Positions 1 to 6,685 of a DNA stretch of 12,859 bases are shown piece after piece; positions within the stretch are counted from its first letter, which is position 1; every line of letters begins with the position of its first letter. This stretch comes from an uncultured Collinsella sp. (GTDB lineage Bacteria; Actinomycetota; Coriobacteriia; Coriobacteriales; Coriobacteriaceae), in NCBI GenBank assembly GCA_902482615.1, contig CABTAA010000023.1, forward strand, positions 1-12,859. The letters run 5' to 3'. Both the position numbers and the translations under genes were made by a program. Under the pieces are notes generated by a model. The model was not told the origin of the DNA, searched no databases, and was given only the letters and a program-made list of their open reading frames with translations.

Positions 1-1074
1 GCCACCCACGACGAGTGCGCGACCGCCATCATAGGTCTCCTCGACCTTTGCCATGGCATCACGCGTGAGCTCCGCCTCAATCTCGCGACGCTGACGGTTG
101 ATCTCCTCGAGCTCGGCCGCCAGTGCACTTGCCTCGATAGGATCGCGGGCAAGCAGCAGGTCGAGCGCCAGCTTGGGATCGGCCATGCGGCCGGCGGCGT
201 TTAAGCGGGGAATGAGCGAGAACGATAGACCGTCCGCCGTAATGGTAGAAAGGTCGGCCTTGGCGAGCGCTGCAAGCGCAATGTAGCCGGGACGAGCCGT
301 CACGCGCATCTGTTGGATGCCCTCGGCGACCAACGCGCGGTTCTCGGCCGTCAATGGCATCATGTCAGACACGGTGCCCAGCGCCGCAACCTCAATCAGC
401 GAACGCCAATACGACGGCTTGCCCAGACGCTCGCCCAAAACCTGCACCAGCTTGAGCGCCACACCGGCACCGGCAAGTTCACGCGAGGGCCCCTCATCCT
501 CGAGCTTGGGGTCGGTCAGGGGCACGCCCTGCGGCACCTGGTCGGACGGCTCATGGTGGTCCGTAACCACCAGATCGATTCCCAGGCTCTCCAGATAGGA
601 TACCTCATCCTTGGCCGCGATACCGTTATCGACGGTCACAATCAGATTGGGTTGGGCGAGCTCGTTGACGCGGTCGAGCGCGGCGCGCGAAAGGCCATAA
701 CCCTCGTCAAAGCGGTGCGGGATAAACGGTGTGACATCGGCGCCAAACGTCCGCAGCGCCTCGGTCAGCAGACAAGTCGACGTAATGCCGTCGACGTCAA
801 AATCACCAAAGACGGCGATGCGTTCGCGGTTGCGGATGGCGTGCTCGACACGATCGGCAACAACCGACATGCCCGGAATGACGAGCGGATCGGCCCAATC
901 ACGGTCGAGCGAAGGCGTCAGAAATAGCTGTCCCTCCTCAATCGAGGCAATGCCGTGCGCAACCATAATGCGCGCCACCAGCCTGGGTATGCCCAGGCCA
1001 GCCGAAAACTCCTTTTCGAGCTCGGGGTTTTGCCGAGCGACCGCCCAGCGATGCGTCGTCTTAAGCGATGACAT
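1..1074 (-). CDS. recJ: Single-stranded-DNA-specific exonuclease RecJ (N-terminal part, truncated by window edge)
   Basis: The first 358 codons are visible and the gene continues past position 1. RecJ is a cytoplasmic 5'-3' exonuclease on single-stranded DNA, acting in RecF-pathway recombination and in base-excision and mismatch repair. The DHH phosphoesterase motifs appear in order: GDFDVDG at residues 90-96 (a Phe replaces the commoner Tyr), TVDNG at 147-151, TDHH at 171-174 and LGTVSDMMPL at 232-241, with RLNAAGRM at 290-297. These supply the metal-binding Asp and His residues. The C-terminal DHHA1 and OB-type regions lie outside the window. I chose the ATG at 1074 because a GGGGGT Shine-Dalgarno lies 8 nt upstream. 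An in-frame GTG 15 codons further up has no clear ribosome binding site. The gene is divergent from the BASS transporter. Family assignment is secure. Confidence 0.95.
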   Translation of the reverse strand, partial: MSSLKTTHRWAVARQNPELEKEFSAGLGIPRLVARIMVAHGIASIEEGQLFLTPSLDRDWADPLVIPGMSVVADRVEHAIRNRERIAVFGDFDVDGITSTCLLTEALRTFGADVTPFIPHRFDEGYGLSRAALDRVNELAQPNLIVTVDNGIAAKDEVSYLESLGIDLVVTDHHEPSDQVPQGVPLTDPKLEDEGPSRELAGAGVALKLVQVLGERLGKPSYWRSLIEVAALGTVSDMMPLTAENRALVAEGIQQMRVTARPGYIALAALAKADLSTITADGLSFSLIPRLNAAGRMADPKLALDLLLARDPIEASALAAELEEINRQRREIEAELTRDAMAKVEETYDGGRALVVGG

Positions 1075-1126
1075 GAGCGCCCACCCCCGATAGGGGCAGG
1101 TCGCCGCGATACCTCTCACGGTTCAT
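1061..1126 (-). CDS. Possible 21-codon upstream ORF overlapping the recJ start
   Basis: An ATG at 1126 is preceded by AGAGGA at 1136-1141 with 9 nt spacing, a better ribosome binding site than recJ's own. It opens a 21-residue frame (MNRERYRGDLPLSGVGAHVIA) that stops at 1061, 14 nt inside recJ in another frame. The geometry fits a leader ORF translationally coupled to recJ. I recognise no homology. It could also be chance in a GC-rich leader, or could reflect a sequencing frameshift hiding a longer recJ N-terminus. Confidence 0.3.
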   Translation of the reverse strand: MNRERYRGDLPLSGVGAHVIA

Positions 1127-1146
1127 AGCGATGAGTCCTCTGTGTA

Positions 1147-1164
1147 TGCCCGCTTCGGCAGGCA
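1147..1164 (-). other. Leader hairpin upstream of recJ
   Basis: TGCCCGC at 1147-1153 and GCAGGCA at 1158-1164 form a 7-bp stem around a 4-nt loop. In minus-strand RNA all seven positions pair, with one G·U, and the loop is CGAA. In plus-strand RNA the loop is UUCG but one pair becomes C·A. It lies between the putative -10 box and the upstream ORF. There is no U-tract, so it does not look like a terminator. Confidence 0.35.
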
Positions 1165-1182
1165 GATCTGTTGAACGGGTTT

Positions 1183-1188
1183 ATTATA
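1183..1188 (-). promoter_or_regulatory. Candidate -10 box of the recJ promoter
   Basis: On the minus strand this is a perfect TATAAT. No convincing TTGACA lies about 17 nt upstream, where the sequence is GGCTCT. Transcription would start near 1176, leaving a leader of about 50 nt before the upstream ORF. Confidence 0.4.
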
Positions 1189-1350
1189 CCGTGCGGCACG
1201 GACGCAGAGCCTCGCAGCACGCCGTGGTTTCGGTAAACGATGCCGGTAATAGCCTCGAAATAATCGAGCGTTTCTAACGCACGGATGCATGCGAGCGTCT
1301 AGCATATCCATTCAAAACGGATTTACGAGCAAAGGGAGTCACAAGAGCAG
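1189..1350. other. Divergent intergenic region between recJ and the BASS transporter
   Basis: This stretch should hold the plus-strand promoter of the transporter, but I see no good -35/-10 pair. A TAGCAT at 1310-1315 is only a weak -10 candidate. A short palindrome, CTCGA-AATAA-TCGAG at 1254-1268, could be an operator. The ribosome binding site AGGGAG lies at 1333-1338, 12 nt before the start codon. Short minus-strand frames here have no coding character. Confidence 0.25.
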
Positions 1351-2349
1351 ATGAAGCAATGGGTTGGACTGGGAAAGTTCCTCGCGGGGCATATGCAGGC
1401 CATCGTTCCGATTTGCGTAACGCTCGGTGTGCTCTTTCCCCAGCAGATCGGCGTACTTAAGCCCATCGTTCCCGCTCTCTTCGCCTTTATGACGTTCCAA
1501 GGCGCGCTCAGCAACACCTTCCACCAGGTAGCCGAGGTGTTCCGCCGTCCGCTGCACCTGATTTTGGCGCTGCTCGTCTCGGCGGTGCTTATTCCCATAG
1601 CAGCTTATGCCATGGGATCGCTGTTCTTTGGCTCCAACCCCAACCTTGTCTGCGGCATCGTGCTCGAGTACAGCGTACCCGTGGCAGTCACTGCCTTTAT
1701 GTGGATTAGCATGTTCGGCGGCAACGGCCCGCTCGCGCTCACCATTATCCTGACGTCCTCGGTTATCTCGCCTGTGACGATTCCGCTCACGCTGAAGCTC
1801 CTGTTGGGCGCCACCGTCGCAATCGATGTTCCGAGCATGATGCAGAACATGGCCTTTATGATCGCCATCCCCGCCGTGCTCGGCATCGTGATCAACGAGC
1901 TCACGCGTGGATGGGGACACGAGAAGCTCTCCCCCGCGCTCTCGCCCGCCTGCAAGTTCATGATGATAGGCGTTATCGCCTCCAACTCCACCGCCATGAG
2001 TGAGTACGTGCTGCACATGAACGCGGTGCGTCTGGAAGTCGCCCTCTTTATTTTGACCTTCGCCATCAGCGGCTTTGTCGTCGGCATTCTGGTCGCCCGC
2101 GCACTGCATCTGCCATATAGCGAGACAACTACCATGTGCTTTACCTGCGGCATGCGTAATATCTCTTCGGGCGCCGTCATCGCCACGCAGTACTTTCCGG
2201 GCGAAGTCGTGTTTCCCGTCATGTGCGGAACGCTGTTTCAGCAGGTACTCGCCTCGTTTATCGGACATCTCTTTGAGCGTCTAACCGGCGAGGAGCGTGC
2301 CGCCCAGCGCAAGCGCGTCGAGGCCGGCCGCGACGCAATGGCGCGCTAA
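1351..2349 (+). CDS. BASS-family (bile acid:sodium symporter superfamily) membrane transporter
   Basis: This 332-residue, very hydrophobic protein has about nine or ten membrane segments separated by short polar turns, the usual size for the family (COG0385). It should be a sodium-coupled carrier of organic anions in the cytoplasmic membrane. The clearest family signature is near the C-terminus: CGMRN at residues 266-270, ISSGAVIA at 271-278, and the following FPGEVVFPVMCGTLFQQ stretch, matching the crossed-helix motif of BASS proteins. An earlier polar break, EYSVPVAVTAF at 106-116, may be the counterpart in the first half. The C-terminal tail is charged (RAAQRKRVEAGRD). Known relatives carry bile acids, pantoate, pyruvate or other carboxylates, so the substrate cannot be assigned from sequence. 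The gene stands alone, divergent from recJ and convergent with the DUF4931 gene. Confidence 0.8.
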   Translation: MKQWVGLGKFLAGHMQAIVPICVTLGVLFPQQIGVLKPIVPALFAFMTFQGALSNTFHQVAEVFRRPLHLILALLVSAVLIPIAAYAMGSLFFGSNPNLVCGIVLEYSVPVAVTAFMWISMFGGNGPLALTIILTSSVISPVTIPLTLKLLLGATVAIDVPSMMQNMAFMIAIPAVLGIVINELTRGWGHEKLSPALSPACKFMMIGVIASNSTAMSEYVLHMNAVRLEVALFILTFAISGFVVGILVARALHLPYSETTTMCFTCGMRNISSGAVIATQYFPGEVVFPVMCGTLFQQVLASFIGHLFERLTGEERAAQRKRVEAGRDAMAR

Positions 2350-2354
2350 ACCGT

Positions 2355-2392
2355 CCGCAGTGTGCGGGCGCTCACTTTACGATGTGAGCGCC
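2355..2392. terminator. Convergent intergenic hairpins, possible bidirectional terminator
   Basis: A perfect 9-bp stem, GGCGCTCAC at 2367-2375 with GTGAGCGCC at 2384-2392, has an 8-nt loop that contains the stop codon of the minus-strand gene. A 5-bp stem, CCGCA at 2355-2359 with TGCGG at 2363-2367, abuts it. No T-tract follows on either strand, so intrinsic termination is uncertain; mRNA 3'-end protection is an alternative. Confidence 0.4.
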
Positions 2393-3177
2393 TCCAGATG
2401 TGCGCGGAGTCGCTCCGCATCGACATCGAGCGTGGTCTCAGCATTGACCTGAGCCAGCCGATACCCGACAAAGTAGGGCGAAACCACCCAACGCGGCAGC
2501 GCCTTGGCAATGGTCCGACCGTCCATGTGGTAGAAGAACAAGTTGTACGACTCTGCGCGACCACCATGGTGCTCGTTCAGGATATAGCGCAGAGCTACCT
2601 GAATCGCATCGGCGAAGAGGTCCGTCTCGGCTTGGTCTCTCGTGTCATCGCTGGCGGCGATTCCCTGCGGGGCTGAAACGTTGACCTCAAAGAACCCCAT
2701 GATCGGTTCGGTTGAGATGTCGACCGAGATTCTCCCCTGTTGCCAGACACTGATGCCTTCAAAGTTGGCTGAGGTCAGCGCCGCATAGCCGTCCTCCTGT
2801 TCCAGGCCAACAATCTGCATGTGTGGATGGACGAGGCTGCCGCCCGAAAGTGGGCCTTTGTTCTTGTACATGAGCACACTGCGGTACTGTTGGGAATCGA
2901 TCATCTGCTGCCAACAGCCCAGGGCAAACCGCATCACATGATGCAGCTCATCCGGTTCATAGGTCACCAGGTCGGCGTCGTGATTGGCAGACTCGATCAA
3001 TACGGTCTGACGTGTGGCCCGCAAGGTCTTGAACTTATTCTCGAGCCAGATACAGTCACCATCGCGCTGGATGATGTTGGCAAGTCCCTCCGTGTCGCAA
3101 AAGGGGCACGCGGTGCCAGGGCGACGATTATCGTCGGGCTTACCGCTCGCCTGCTGAACGTCAAATACCAGCGCCAC
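2377..3177 (-). CDS. GalT/HIT-like protein (DUF4931 type)
   Basis: This 266-residue protein resembles galactose-1-phosphate uridylyltransferase. CPFC at residues 24-27 is a likely zinc-binding pair. KNKGPLSGGSLVHPHMQ, ending at residue 121, reproduces the GalT nucleophile motif HPHxQ, with His119 expected to carry the nucleotidyl group. RWVVSPYFVGY at 229-239 is a conserved C-terminal block of DUF4931-type proteins. It is shorter than true GalT (about 330-500 residues), so a sugar-1-phosphate nucleotidyltransferase or related HIT reaction is possible but unproven. The start codon is GTG at 3177, fixed by GGAGGT at 3185-3190 with 7 nt spacing. That Shine-Dalgarno lies inside the last codons of cutC, whose stop is 3 nt away, so translation is probably coupled. 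The subfamily name is from memory. Confidence 0.75.
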   Translation of the reverse strand: MALVFDVQQASGKPDDNRRPGTACPFCDTEGLANIIQRDGDCIWLENKFKTLRATRQTVLIESANHDADLVTYEPDELHHVMRFALGCWQQMIDSQQYRSVLMYKNKGPLSGGSLVHPHMQIVGLEQEDGYAALTSANFEGISVWQQGRISVDISTEPIMGFFEVNVSAPQGIAASDDTRDQAETDLFADAIQVALRYILNEHHGGRAESYNLFFYHMDGRTIAKALPRWVVSPYFVGYRLAQVNAETTLDVDAERLRAHLEALTS

Positions 3178-3180
3178 GGG

Positions 3181-3858
3181 TTATACCTCCAGCGGCACGA
3201 TCTTGGTGCCATGGAGCTCGGAGACGCCTAGCGCCGCCGCGACCGCGTCGCGATTTGCCGTAGTGATGCCGCCGCCGGGAAGGATGGTCAAACGATCGCC
3301 CGCATACTCGATTAAACGAGCCAGGCAATCGAAATTATCCTCGATCGACGTACCGGCAGCGCCGCCATGCGTGAGGATGCGCGTAACGCCGCAGTCGGCA
3401 AGTGTATCAATCGCATCGAGCTGAGCCTCGGGCGAGAGCTGGTCAAATGACATGTGGAAGGTGATGTCGATGGGATCACGCTTACATTCCTCGGTCGCGC
3501 AGCCCGCAGCCATCACGAGGGCGCCAAGCGTAAGTTCGTCGAGCGCCCATCCGCCAGCGCAGGGTTTGCAGCAGCCAAAGACCAAGCCGTCAACGCCCGC
3601 ACTCACGGCAAGGCCCAAGTCCATCTCCATCATGCGCAGCTCATCCTGGTTGTAGTGAAAGTCGCCGCCACGCGGACGGATCATGCACATCACCCGTGCA
3701 TCGTGTTCGTGGGCATAGTTGGTCGTAGCGCTGATAACGCCGGCCGAGGGCGTGGTACCACCGACGGCAAGGTTATCGCACAGCTCGATGCGCCTTGCAC
3801 CGGCCTCGATAGCCGCCGGCACCCGCTCAAAGTTCTCGGCACAAAACTCGTACAGCAT
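3181..3858 (-). CDS. cutC: CutC-family protein (copper homeostasis protein CutC homologue)
   Basis: This is a TIM-barrel protein of 225 residues. Family blocks are clear: RIELCDNLAVGGTTPS at 23-38, MIRPRGGDF at 59-67, TFHMSFD at 133-139, RILTHGG at 160-166, LPGGGIT at 193-199 and SELHGT at 213-218. A longer reading begins at 3915, but the ATG at 3858 is preferred: GGGGGT lies 6 nt upstream and the protein then begins LYEFCAEN, as CutC proteins do. It is slightly shorter than E. coli CutC (248 residues). It is rich in cysteine, with about ten, including a CCKPC cluster at 96-100 and two more at 120 and 125 in an insertion-like segment before the TFHMSFD block. A copper role for the family is disputed; pairing with a GalT-like gene hints at carbohydrate or nucleotide metabolism. 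It is the first gene of a two-gene unit. Confidence 0.9.
   Translation of the reverse strand: MLYEFCAENFERVPAAIEAGARRIELCDNLAVGGTTPSAGVISATTNYAHEHDARVMCMIRPRGGDFHYNQDELRMMEMDLGLAVSAGVDGLVFGCCKPCAGGWALDELTLGALVMAAGCATEECKRDPIDITFHMSFDQLSPEAQLDAIDTLADCGVTRILTHGGAAGTSIEDNFDCLARLIEYAGDRLTILPGGGITTANRDAVAAALGVSELHGTKIVPLEV
3185..3190 (-). promoter_or_regulatory. Ribosome binding site of the DUF4931 gene, embedded in cutC
   Basis: GGAGGT overlaps the final Glu and Val codons of cutC and sits 7 nt before a GTG start. It decides the start of the downstream gene and implies coupling of the two proteins. Confidence 0.7.
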
Positions 3859-3917
3859 AGATAGACCCCCAAAGACAGCAGATGTTTTCCGACGGGCATT
3901 GTCACACATCCCCATGA

Positions 3918-3984
3918 AGTTGCGGTGGAATAGGGACTCATTTGGCCTCTGGAGCCCGTATTCAGTCCCTATTTCACCGCAACT
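3918..3984. repeat. 21-bp imperfect inverted repeat with 25-nt centre
   Basis: Positions 3918-3938 and 3964-3984 are inverted copies matching at 20 of 21 positions. The left arm begins AGTTGCGGTG and ends AATAGGGACT. The single difference is at the tenth position counted in from the outer ends. The element sits between the liv operon terminator and cutC and has no matching gene. It looks like a palindromic intergenic repeat, possibly a dispersed one, but no second copy is visible in this window. Confidence 0.75.
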
Positions 3985-3985
3985 A

Positions 3986-4022
3986 AAAAGGGGCGCTGAC
4001 TGAGATAGTCAGCGCCCCTTTT
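3986..4022. terminator. Bidirectional intrinsic terminator of the liv operon
   Basis: A perfect 16-bp inverted repeat, AAAAGGGGCGCTGACT at 3986-4001 with its complement at 4007-4022, has a 5-nt loop. The outer A/T blocks give a U-tract in either direction. It starts 10 nt beyond the livF stop, so it ends the livKHMGF message and shields cutC from read-through. Confidence 0.9.
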
Positions 4023-4032
4023 GTTAGGTGGG

Positions 4033-4746
4033 TTAGCCTCCGAGGTAGGCTTTGCGGACGTTGTCGTCGTGCAGGAGCTCTTGGCCGGTACCGGTCATGG
4101 TGATCTTGCCGGTCTCGAGCACGTAGCCGCGCGTGGCGATGGAAAGCGCCATCTGCGCGTTTTGCTCAACCAGAAGCACCGTGGTGCCGGCCTTGTGCAG
4201 GTCCTCGACAATCTGGAAGATCTGTTCGATCAGAATCGGTGCCAGACCCATGGAAGGTTCGTCGAGCATAAGCAGTTTGGGGTTACTCATAAGGGCGCGC
4301 CCCATAACGAGCATCTGCTGCTCGCCACCTGAAAGGGTGCCGGCGACCTGGCGACGACGTTCCTTCAGGCGCGGGAACTGCTCGTAGACGCGCTCCAGGC
4401 CCGGAGCAATTGTGGACTTGGGCTGTGTATAGGCGCCCATCTCCAGGTTCTCCTCGACCGTCATCTGCAAAAAGGCGCGACGGCCCTCGGGGACCTGAGC
4501 CAGGCCCTTACCCACCAGCTTATCGGCGGGCGTATGGGTAATGTCCTCGCCCATAAACTTGATGGAGCCGGTCTTGGAGCGCAGCAGGCCCGAGACGGTC
4601 TTGAGCGTTGTGGACTTGCCGGCACCGTTGGCACCAATCAAGGCCACGATCTCGCCCTCGTTAACGTTAAAGGAGATGTCCTTGATGGCGTGGATGGCGC
4701 CGTACCAGACGTTGATGTTGTAGACGGAAAGCATCGGCTCTGCCAT
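4033..4746 (-). CDS. livF: Branched-chain amino acid ABC transporter ATP-binding protein LivF
   Basis: This 237-residue ATPase is one of two nucleotide-binding subunits that power LIV uptake on the cytoplasmic face. Walker A GANGAGKST is at 38-46, QVPEGRR at 84-90, the signature LSGGE at 138-142, Walker B LLMLDEP at 158-164, and the switch region reads LVEQN at 192-196. Glutamine in place of the usual H-loop His, together with VPEGR, is characteristic of LivF rather than LivG. The length is normal. The start codon directly follows the livG stop, with no spacer, and AGGGGGAG at 4753-4760 inside livG provides the ribosome binding site. It is the last gene of the operon, followed by a strong terminator. 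Confidence 0.95.
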   Translation of the reverse strand: MAEPMLSVYNINVWYGAIHAIKDISFNVNEGEIVALIGANGAGKSTTLKTVSGLLRSKTGSIKFMGEDITHTPADKLVGKGLAQVPEGRRAFLQMTVEENLEMGAYTQPKSTIAPGLERVYEQFPRLKERRRQVAGTLSGGEQQMLVMGRALMSNPKLLMLDEPSMGLAPILIEQIFQIVEDLHKAGTTVLLVEQNAQMALSIATRGYVLETGKITMTGTGQELLHDDNVRKAYLGG

Positions 4747-5607
4747 TTAGTTCTCCCCCTTATCCTGCTTACCCAGATACGCCTCGATAACGGCGTCGTT
4801 GTTCTGGATTTCCTCCGCCGTACCCTTGGCGATAACCTTGCCAAAGTTAAGCACGCAGATGCCCTCGCAAATGTTCATGACGAGCGACATATCATGCTCG
4901 ATAAGCATGATGGCGATGCCGAAGGTGTCGCGAATCTTGACGATGTTCGCCATGAGCTCTGCGGTCTCGGACGGGTTCATGCCGGCGGCAGGCTCGTCGA
5001 GCAGCAGCAGCTTGGGGTTAGTGGCAAGCGCGCGGACGATTTCCAGACGGCGCTGAGCGCCGTAAGGAAGCGAGCCGGCCTGTTCATTTGCCAGGTGCTC
5101 CATGTCAAAAATGGACAGCAGCTCCATGGCGCGCTCGTGGGCGGCCTTCTCGTGCTTCCAATACGTCGGCAGGCGCAGCACGCCCTCAAAGCCGGAGTAG
5201 CGCTCCTGGTTGTGCAGGCCGACCTTAACGTTGTCCTCCACCGTCATGGTGTTGAACAGACGGATGTTCTGGAACGTACGGGCAATGCCCATGCGGTTGA
5301 CCTGGTAGACCGACTTGCCCGAAGTGTCCTCACCGTCGAGCAGGATGGTGCCGTGCGTAGGCTGGTACACCTTGGTGAGCAGGTTGAAGACCGTGGTCTT
5401 GCCGGCACCGTTGGGGCCGATGAGACCGGCAATCTCGGTCTTGCCGATGGTTAGGCTAAAGTCGTCGACCGCCTTAAGGCCGCCGAATTCAATGCCCAGG
5501 TGAATGCACTCGAGCGCCGGGCGCTGGCCCAGGTCGCGGTCGGGAACGATGGCGCCAGAAGGATACGGGACCATCTTGCCCTTGTTGAACTCAAACTTAC
5601 TGGGCAT
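4747..5607 (-). CDS. livG: Branched-chain amino acid ABC transporter ATP-binding protein LivG
   Basis: This 286-residue ATPase is the partner of LivF. Walker A GPNGAGKT is at 64-71, TFQNIRLF at 111-118, the signature variant LPYGAQRR at 180-187, Walker B LLLDEP at 201-206, and the H-loop LIEHDM at 235-240. TFQN, the YGxQRR signature and EHDM identify LivG. A start at 5634 is possible on paper, but the ATG at 5607 has GGAGGT at 5616-5621 with 8 nt spacing and begins MPSKFEF. It overlaps the livM end by 11 nt, so the two are coupled. The ATPase domain starts only near residue 31; the extra hydrophilic leader makes the protein about 30 residues longer than typical LivG. Confidence 0.94.
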   Translation of the reverse strand: MPSKFEFNKGKMVPYPSGAIVPDRDLGQRPALECIHLGIEFGGLKAVDDFSLTIGKTEIAGLIGPNGAGKTTVFNLLTKVYQPTHGTILLDGEDTSGKSVYQVNRMGIARTFQNIRLFNTMTVEDNVKVGLHNQERYSGFEGVLRLPTYWKHEKAAHERAMELLSIFDMEHLANEQAGSLPYGAQRRLEIVRALATNPKLLLLDEPAAGMNPSETAELMANIVKIRDTFGIAIMLIEHDMSLVMNICEGICVLNFGKVIAKGTAEEIQNNDAVIEAYLGKQDKGEN

Positions 5608-6676
5608 CGGCTGCCACCTCCTTCTTGGAAGCAAAGCGGTCCTTAATGCGTGCGAAGAACGCCTTGAGCTGTGGGTTGTTAGTAAAGACCATGACCAGAA
5701 TCAACACGATGGCGTAGATGAGCATGCGGTAGTCCGAGAACTGACGGAGCAGCTCGGGGAGCACCGTGAGCAGCGCCGCGGCGATAACGGAGCCGCGCAT
5801 ATTGCCCAGGCCGCCCAGGACCACGAACACCAGAATGAGGATGGACGTATTGAAGTCGAACTTAGTGGCGGAAAGCTGCGAGAAGTTACCGCCGAACAGG
5901 GCTCCGGCAGCGCCGGCGAGGGCAGCGGAAACCACGAAGGCGATCATGCGGTACTGGGTGACGGAGATGCCCACAGACTCGGCAGCGATCTTGTTGTCGC
6001 GCACGGCAATAATGGCACGACCGGTACGGCTGCGAACCAGGTTGAGCACAATCACGAGCGCGACCATAACCAGGATTGCGCCGGCAAGGAAGGTCGAATA
6101 GGTCGACACGCCCGATGCGCCCTGCGCGCCCTTGATGATGGCGGTGCCGTCCTCGAGCAGGTGCAGGTCGTCGATCGTGGAGTTACCCGTGATGTTAAAG
6201 ATCACATGCAGGCCGCGGGAATCGACGCCCACAATGAGGCAGGTGACGACCTCTTTGATGATCTCGCCAAAAGCCAGGGTCACGATGGCCAGATAGTCGC
6301 CGCTCAGGCGCAGGACCGGGATGCCGATCAAGAAGCCCAAGATGCCAGCGGCGATAGCGCCGACCACAATGCTGATGATCAGACGCATCGGATCGGACGG
6401 AACGGTGCTCTCCAGCGCGACGGCAGTGACGATGCCCGTATAGGCACCGACGCTCATAAAGCCCGCGTGGCCCAGCGACAAGTCGCCCGCGATGCCGACG
6501 ACGAGGTTAAGGGAGATGGCCATGACGATATAGGCCGTGATGGGAACCAGCTGACCGGCGATCATGCGCGGAATCATGTGGTTAGACTGCATAAAGAACA
6601 CGATGGCGAAGGCCACGATGCACATGGCATACGTGACAAAGTCGTGACGCGTCTGCTTGTCTTTAAGAAACTTCAT
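5597..6676 (-). CDS. livM: Branched-chain amino acid ABC transporter permease LivM
   Basis: This 359-residue membrane protein forms the translocation pore with LivH. About ten hydrophobic segments are visible, for example near residues 14-30, 43-62, 98-120, 197-213, 244-262 and 318-333. LivM hallmarks are SLNLVVGIAGDLSLGHAGFM at 55-74, LSGDYLAIVTLAFGEI at 124-139, and the cytoplasmic loop SRTGRAIIAVRDNKIAAESVG at 216-236, which docks the ATPases. A GTG at 6685 is an alternative start, but the ATG at 6676 is preferred because AGGTGA at 6682-6687 sits 5 nt upstream of it. The start lies 9 nt after the livH stop. The tail is charged and carries the livG ribosome binding site. Confidence 0.93.
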   Translation of the reverse strand: MKFLKDKQTRHDFVTYAMCIVAFAIVFFMQSNHMIPRMIAGQLVPITAYIVMAISLNLVVGIAGDLSLGHAGFMSVGAYTGIVTAVALESTVPSDPMRLIISIVVGAIAAGILGFLIGIPVLRLSGDYLAIVTLAFGEIIKEVVTCLIVGVDSRGLHVIFNITGNSTIDDLHLLEDGTAIIKGAQGASGVSTYSTFLAGAILVMVALVIVLNLVRSRTGRAIIAVRDNKIAAESVGISVTQYRMIAFVVSAALAGAAGALFGGNFSQLSATKFDFNTSILILVFVVLGGLGNMRGSVIAAALLTVLPELLRQFSDYRMLIYAIVLILVMVFTNNPQLKAFFARIKDRFASKKEVAADAQ

Positions 6677-6685
6677 AACGCTCAC

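Noticed and set aside
313..927. A 204-codon plus-strand frame opposite recJ
   Set aside because: No domain features; the minus strand shows contiguous RecJ motifs through the whole stretch.
1123..1311. A 62-codon minus-strand frame upstream of recJ
   Set aside because: Cys/Arg-rich product with no ribosome binding site or homology. It covers the putative recJ promoter and leader.
1339..2268. A 309-codon minus-strand open frame opposite the BASS gene
   Set aside because: The His/Asp/Glu/Arg-rich product is what antisense translation of hydrophobic codons yields, and there is no matching family.
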